This document shows positions 7,130 to 10,127 of a stretch of 10,127 nt of DNA, piece by piece. How positions within the stretch are numbered: position 1 is the first letter of the stretch; each line of letters starts with the position of its first letter. A model generated the notes under the pieces. The model was not told the DNA's origin, searched no databases, and saw only the letters and a program-made list of their open reading frames with translations. The translations under genes were made by a program, and so were the position numbers. The DNA comes from an uncultured Blautia sp. (lineage in GTDB: Bacteria; Bacillota; Clostridia; Lachnospirales; Lachnospiraceae): assembly GCA_946629475.1 (NCBI GenBank), contig CAMOXX010000090.1, forward strand, positions 1 to 10,127. The letters are read 5' to 3'.

Positions 7130-7171
7130 CGCCAGAAGCTGCCTGCGTGGATTCAGGACTTCTGGCGCTGT
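7130..7171. repeat. Palindromic element after the second FIST gene (terminator-like)
   Basis: CGCCAGAAG (7130-7138) pairs with CTTCTGGCG (7159-7167). An inner CCTG/CAGG pair (7142-7145 with 7154-7157) lies beyond a small bulge, leaving an eight-base loop. The element begins eight bases after the FIST stop codon on the minus strand. There is no clear T-tract after it; the minus-strand continuation is GGTGAGTCATAG. One arm (7142-7171) matches the arm of the element at 10041-10070 in 25 of 30 bases, so it belongs to a repeat family. It may attenuate transcription into the GGDEF/EAL gene. Confidence 0.7.
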
Positions 7172-7178
7172 AAGCACT

Positions 7179-8459
7179 CTATTCTTTCCAAAAATCCTGT
7201 TCCTCGGTCTGACTCTTTATAAAATGTGCGAGACAGCTGCTAACCTGCATCTGGTGGGACAATTCTTCTTTTCCAACATGTATTTCCGGAATCTCACCGG
7301 AAGGCTCTCCCTCGCGCAGTCCGACAGCGACAATCGTGACATTGTGGAGAAGAACATCCTTCCCTGTCCTTAAAAATTCACCTGCCGTATAAAATCCGCT
7401 GGTCTGGGCTATAGCCTCGAACGGCAGTGTTTCGCGGCTGGTATCGCTGCGTCCCCAGAACATCAGCCTTGCAGCGCACGAAAACAGCTGGATCACCTGC
7501 GGCTCAAACTGCTGCATTTCCGAAAGATTTTCTTCCAGCCTTTCCAGAATCTTCACAGCATTGCCAAAGGTAAATGCACATTTCTCGGTGTCCTCCCGCA
7601 CAAACGCGGACAGGCGTATGCTCCCGTCATCCTCCGTTCTCGTCACGATGCGCAGATAAGGCGTGCCATGTGTACGAAAGCCCAGTGGGAATACATTTGC
7701 CAGAGTAAAGTAATACTCCCCTTCCGGAATCTGAAGGAAGCGTTTGTATACCTCTCCGGCAGGCTGTCCGTTCATGCTGCTGATATGATTCCCTGATATT
7801 CCGGAAATCGGGATACTTTTTCCCAGCTGGCTCCATCCGATATGGTACATGGTATCCAGATGAAGGGAGGAGCCTCCCAGCAGGATAAAGACAGCACTGT
7901 GACGCGCTGTTCCTCCTTCCTTCGAAAAGACAAACGTATTTGAGGAATCCCCGTTTTTCATGTCCGAGGCGTGGGCACAGCCTCCATAAATCATAATATT
8001 TTCCGGCAGATCAGACAGCTTCCTGCAGAACGCGTCCATATCCACCCCGCCGGCTGTTGTCATGATTTCGACCGCTTTCACCCAGGGATTGTCCTTTATT
8101 GCTTTCAAAAGGGCATCAGCCGTCCGGTCCTGTGTATCGTAGTCCATCGGATACTGAAGAATGCTGAGCCGCGACTCCGGATCCTCAAAAATCGTACATG
8201 TAATCGAAATATGCTCCTCGACCAGGCTCCCGTAGACAATGTTCCCGATCGACGACGCCCCCGCATAGGGGGAATCAGGAAACTCCTTTGTGATCTCGGA
8301 CAACACCGGTGAAAGAATCGTGTCATCGCACAGATCCGAGAAAATTCTGAAGACAGCAGATTTTTCGGAACTACCACTGTCTTTGCAGAATTCGTGAATC
8401 TTTTTCAGCCATGCTTTCAGGGCATGTTTTTTCTTATACATTATCTGAAACTGTTTCAT
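7179..8459 (-). CDS. FIST domain sensor protein (copy 2)
   Basis: A 426-residue soluble protein paralogous to the FIST protein at 3161-4429. An ungapped hand alignment of the first 100 residues gives 41 identities, and the same motifs recur throughout: HSAVFIL (187-193), SLH (198-200), QLFSCAAR (324-331), SGFYTAGEFLRT (354-365) and LREGEP (381-386). It carries the FIST domain (about 35-220) and FIST_C (about 230-386), with no signal peptide, membrane helix or fused output domain. Ligand-pocket candidates shared by both copies are C25, H83, C88, H187, H200, C328 and H372. Copy 2 also has C145, C161, C294 and C409, which copy 1 lacks. The start follows an AAGAAGGG ribosome binding site. It is the first gene of a possible two-gene unit with the downstream GGDEF/EAL gene. 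Its likely role is to sense a small ligand and tune c-di-GMP turnover; the ligand is not identifiable from sequence. Confidence 0.88.
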   Translation of the reverse strand: MKQFQIMYKKKHALKAWLKKIHEFCKDSGSSEKSAVFRIFSDLCDDTILSPVLSEITKEFPDSPYAGASSIGNIVYGSLVEEHISITCTIFEDPESRLSILQYPMDYDTQDRTADALLKAIKDNPWVKAVEIMTTAGGVDMDAFCRKLSDLPENIMIYGGCAHASDMKNGDSSNTFVFSKEGGTARHSAVFILLGGSSLHLDTMYHIGWSQLGKSIPISGISGNHISSMNGQPAGEVYKRFLQIPEGEYYFTLANVFPLGFRTHGTPYLRIVTRTEDDGSIRLSAFVREDTEKCAFTFGNAVKILERLEENLSEMQQFEPQVIQLFSCAARLMFWGRSDTSRETLPFEAIAQTSGFYTAGEFLRTGKDVLLHNVTIVAVGLREGEPSGEIPEIHVGKEELSHQMQVSSCLAHFIKSQTEEQDFWKE

Positions 8460-8519
8460 AATATGCGGCCCTTCTTAACCGAAAAACAAGTGTACAGCAA
8501 GGCTGCACTGATAATTCCT

Positions 8520-8532
8520 CAGCCGCCGGCTG
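8520..8532. repeat. GC-rich palindrome in the second FIST gene leader
   Basis: CAGCCG-C-CGGCTG is a perfect 6 bp inverted repeat around one base. It lies between the predicted FIST promoter and its start codon, so it would be in the mRNA leader. It could be a regulator site or an RNA hairpin. Confidence 0.45.
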
Positions 8533-8551
8533 CGGCCACTTTTATTCTTTC

Positions 8552-8581
8552 ATATTACCATACCTCTGCGGGTCATATCAA
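8552..8581 (-). promoter_or_regulatory. Candidate promoter of the second FIST gene
   Basis: On the minus strand TTGATA (8581-8576, five of six matches to the -35 consensus) is followed after 18 bp by TAATAT (8557-8552, four of six to the -10). The transcript would start near 8545, giving a leader of about 85 bases. No better pair was seen in the region. Confidence 0.45.
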
Positions 8582-8652
8582 GCTATATTTGTGCCTGTTC
8601 GGCGCTCTGTGCACTCCGAAGGAGTTCTGATTCGTTACGACTACATTTCCTC

Positions 8653-8681
8653 TTTCTAAATCCGGTTAATTGGTATATAAT
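8653..8681 (+). promoter_or_regulatory. Possible promoter of the alcohol dehydrogenase gene
   Basis: A perfect TATAAT lies at 8676-8681, but the -35 box 17 bp upstream (TTTCTA, 8653-8658) is weak. If used, the leader would be about 170 bases and would include the palindromes at 8724-8737, 8746-8758 and 8796-8805. A TTGACC at 8681-8686 is a good -35 but lacks a -10 at proper spacing. Confidence 0.35.
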
Positions 8682-8723
8682 TGACCTGATAACCGTTCAG
8701 CATTCCGTATGAATGATGAATGA

Positions 8724-8737
8724 GTTACAGCTGTTAC
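8724..8737. promoter_or_regulatory. Operator-like palindrome GTTACAGCTGTTAC
   Basis: A perfect ACAGCTGT core (8727-8734) is flanked, after one unmatched position each side, by GT/AC. This near-perfect 14 bp dyad could be bound by a dimeric regulator of the downstream alcohol dehydrogenase. It does not fit the clostridial Rex consensus as I know it. Confidence 0.35.
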
Positions 8738-8745
8738 AAATTATA

Positions 8746-8768
8746 AGGAACTGTTCCTAAGTTCCTAA
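8746..8768. promoter_or_regulatory. Palindrome plus direct repeat upstream of the alcohol dehydrogenase
   Basis: AGGAAC-T-GTTCCT (8746-8758) is a perfect 6 bp inverted repeat. Its right half is part of a tandem GTTCCTAA repeat (8753-8760 and 8761-8768). A mixed dyad and direct repeat like this is typical of a protein-binding site; the regulator is unknown. Confidence 0.4.
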
Positions 8769-8795
8769 GGCTTTTCAAACCGGTGCATAATCCTC

Positions 8796-8805
8796 CTGTA
8801 TACAG
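8796..8805. promoter_or_regulatory. Perfect palindrome CTGTATACAG
   Basis: A ten-base perfect palindrome about 50 bp before the alcohol dehydrogenase start codon. It may be a regulator site or a small leader hairpin; chance cannot be excluded at this length. Confidence 0.3.
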
Positions 8806-8855
8806 CAGGTTCGGGGGTACTGCGCCGCAACCACCAACGAAAGGAGTTTCACACA

Positions 8856-10001
8856 ATGGCTAACAGAATTTCACTCAACGGCACTTCTTATCATGGGGCA
8901 GGAGCAATCAAGGAGATTGTTACCGAAGTGAAGGCCCACGGCTTCAACAAAGCGTTTATCGCATCTGATCCCGACCTGATCAAATTCGGCGTAACGAAAA
9001 AAGTGACGGACCTTCTGGATGAGGCAGGCCTTCCCTACGAAATCTACTCCGATATCAAGCCGAACCCGACCATCGAGAACGTACAGAACGGTGTGAAAGC
9101 TTTCAAGGCATCCGGCGCTGACTATATCATCGCAATCGGCGGCGGCTCCTCCATGGATACCTCCAAAGCAATCGGAATCATTATCACCAATCCGGAATTT
9201 GAGGATGTCCGGAGCCTTGAGGGAGTTGCTCCGACCAAGAATCCGTGCGTCCCGACCATCGCTGTCCCGACAACCGCCGGAACCGCAGCCGAGGTTACAA
9301 TCAACTACGTTATCACAGATGTTGAAAAGATGCGCAAATTCGTTTGTGTTGACACCCACGATATGCCGATCATCGCTGTAGTTGATCCGGAGATGATGGC
9401 CTCCATGCCCAAGGGCCTGACCGCTTCGACCGGTATGGATGCCCTGACCCACGCAATCGAGGGCTACATCACAAGAGGCGCATGGGAAATGACCGACATG
9501 TTCCATCTTGAAGCGATCCGCCTGATCTCCCAGAACCTGCGCGGCGCAGTGGCCAATACCAAGGAAGGCCGCGAAGGAATGGCTCTCGGACAGTACATCG
9601 CCGGAATGGGCTTCTCCAATGTCGGCCTCGGAATCGACCATTCGATGGCACACACCCTCAGCGCGCACTATGATACACCGCATGGTGTTGCCTGCGCTAT
9701 GTTCCTGCCGATCGCGATGGAATTCAACAAAGAGTACACCGGTGAGCGCTACAGAGAGATCGCAAGAGCCATGGGTGTCGAAGGTGTTGACCAGATGAGC
9801 CAGGAGGAATACCGCCAGGCAGCGATCGACGCTGTGAAGAAGCTCTCTGCAGATGTCGGAATCCCGGCAAAGAACGATCGTATTAAAGAAGAAGATCTTG
9901 AGATCCTCGCAAAAGATGCTCTCGCTGATGCCTGCTATCCGGGCAACCCGCGCGAAGCAACACTGGAGCAGGTTATCGAGATGTTCCGCATGCTGATGTA
10001 A
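8856..10001 (+). CDS. fucO: FucO-like iron-containing alcohol dehydrogenase (lactaldehyde reductase)
   Basis: A group III (iron-dependent) NAD alcohol dehydrogenase of 381 residues, within one or two residues of E. coli FucO as I recall it. FucO interconverts L-lactaldehyde and L-1,2-propanediol at the end of anaerobic fucose and rhamnose use. Visible features are the dinucleotide-binding IGGGSSMDT (94-102), the family segment PTTAGTAAEVTINYVITD (138-155), and metal ligands D195, H199, H262 and H276, matching D196, H200, H263 and H277 of FucO. It also shares with FucO, from memory, ALTHAIEGYITRGAW (196-210), MGFSNVGLG (251-259) and GNPREATLE (363-371). The strong AAAGGAG site nine bases before the ATG suggests high expression. 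No fucose or rhamnose genes are in the window, so the physiological substrate could equally be another short-chain aldehyde. A long hairpin starts three bases after the stop codon. Confidence 0.92.
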   Translation: MANRISLNGTSYHGAGAIKEIVTEVKAHGFNKAFIASDPDLIKFGVTKKVTDLLDEAGLPYEIYSDIKPNPTIENVQNGVKAFKASGADYIIAIGGGSSMDTSKAIGIIITNPEFEDVRSLEGVAPTKNPCVPTIAVPTTAGTAAEVTINYVITDVEKMRKFVCVDTHDMPIIAVVDPEMMASMPKGLTASTGMDALTHAIEGYITRGAWEMTDMFHLEAIRLISQNLRGAVANTKEGREGMALGQYIAGMGFSNVGLGIDHSMAHTLSAHYDTPHGVACAMFLPIAMEFNKEYTGERYREIARAMGVEGVDQMSQEEYRQAAIDAVKKLSADVGIPAKNDRIKEEDLEILAKDALADACYPGNPREATLEQVIEMFRMLM

Positions 10002-10003
10002 GA

Positions 10004-10072
10004 ATACAGTGCCCAAAGACCTTGAGCCCGCGCAAGCTTGCTTGCGTGGGCTCAGGACTTTGGGCGCTGTAT
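10004..10072. repeat. Long palindromic element abutting the alcohol dehydrogenase stop
   Basis: Arms 10004-10036 and 10041-10072 form a stem of about 32 pairs with one bulged T (10022), one A-A mismatch (10019/10057) and two wobbles, closing the loop cttg. It begins three bases after the stop codon. The sequence after it (gattacgg) is not T-rich, so it is not a textbook terminator, although it may still end transcription or shield the mRNA. Its right arm (10041-10070) matches 7142-7171 in 25 of 30 bases. Confidence 0.8.
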
Positions 10073-10078
10073 GATTAC

Positions 10079-10110
10079 GGATTGTTCCGCACTTCGTGCT
10101 CTCACAATCC
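10079..10110. repeat. Nested hairpin with TTC loop near the window end
   Basis: Outer arms GGATTGT (10079-10085) and ACAATCC (10104-10110) enclose an inner hairpin GCAC-TTC-GTGC (10089-10099), with three and four unpaired bases between. The design (outer stem, short gap, inner hairpin) resembles the structures at 57-99 and 93-162, and the TTC loop matches the hairpins at 5-19 and 40-54. The following CCATTCGGATT (10117-10127) resembles the ccattcggaat at 34-44, so another unit probably begins at the window edge. Confidence 0.65.
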
Positions 10111-10127
10111 TGCCCGCCATTCGGATT

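Larger units (their letters stand above)
8460..8855. other. Divergent intergenic region rich in palindromes
   Basis: This 396 bp stretch separates the second FIST gene from the alcohol dehydrogenase. I see no credible gene in it. It holds a candidate minus-strand promoter (8552-8581), a possible plus-strand promoter (8653-8681), several short palindromes listed separately and a strong ribosome binding site AAAGGAG (8840-8846). A small ACTCC-GAA-GGAGT hairpin lies at 8613-8625. I found no riboswitch or T-box consensus by eye. The length and density of inverted repeats suggest regulated expression of one or both genes. Confidence 0.6.

Noticed and set aside
7057..8459. FIST and GGDEF/EAL as one gene split by a frameshift
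   Set aside because: Both have complete domains, their own ribosome binding sites and proper starts and stops, with a structured 122 bp gap between them.
8394..8630. Small plus-strand ORF reaching into the 8460-8855 intergenic region
   Set aside because: It starts inside the antisense strand of the second FIST gene, has no ribosome binding site and its translation shows no recognisable feature.
8700..8800. Rex operator upstream of the alcohol dehydrogenase
   Set aside because: No TTGTTAA-N4-TTAACAA-like dyad is present; TGTTACAAATTATAA at 8732-8746 only vaguely resembles half of it.
8460..8855. c-di-GMP riboswitch in the long intergenic region
   Set aside because: Considered because of the neighbouring c-di-GMP gene, but I could not find the conserved class I core on either strand by eye; a covariance-model search would settle it.
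8871..10016. 381-codon minus-strand ORF antisense to the alcohol dehydrogenase
   Set aside because: It mirrors the FucO-like gene almost end to end, is rich in His/Cys/Asp as expected of an antisense frame of a codon-biased gene, and lacks a family match or ribosome binding site.

Overview
This 10.1 kb window looks like chromosomal DNA from a Clostridia-class Firmicute (Bacillota), most likely Lachnospiraceae. The grounds are clostridial-type dnaX and pfkA genes, a soluble multi-PAS GGDEF/EAL protein, GGAGG-type ribosome binding sites, sigma-A-like promoters and moderate GC content. The family-level call is an inference; no rRNA or other marker is present.

Layout. Bases 1-186 hold no gene but a dense run of inverted repeats downstream of dnaX. 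dnaX (DNA polymerase III gamma/tau, 187-1770, minus) and pfkA (6-phosphofructokinase, 1854-2936, minus) follow, separated by a terminator-like hairpin. pfkA diverges from a FIST-domain sensor gene (3161-4429, plus) across 224 bp with two back-to-back promoters, each with a perfect TATAAT. That FIST gene converges on a large c-di-GMP gene (4522-7056, minus; PAS, degenerate GGDEF, intact EAL, two C-terminal PAS-like regions) across a strong stem-loop terminator. Upstream of the c-di-GMP gene, on the same strand, lies a second FIST gene (7179-8459, minus), clearly paralogous to the first. After a 396 bp divergent intergenic region rich in palindromes comes a fucO-like iron alcohol dehydrogenase (8856-10001, plus). 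The window ends in more inverted repeats.

How the genes may work together. dnaX (replication), pfkA (glycolysis) and the alcohol dehydrogenase (fermentative redox balance) are metabolic or housekeeping genes. Between them sits a compact signalling block: two FIST ligand sensors on either side of one predicted c-di-GMP phosphodiesterase. FIST proteins are known as sensory modules found with signal-transduction partners, so the block may form a small-molecule-responsive c-di-GMP switch. This is the most interesting candidate system here. The physical link between its parts is inferred from gene order only.

A second theme is non-coding. A palindromic element recurs just after the stop codons of the second FIST gene and of the alcohol dehydrogenase (25 of 30 bases identical in one arm). 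Short hairpins with TTC loops cluster at both edges of the window. These look like dispersed intergenic palindromes; some may double as transcription terminators.
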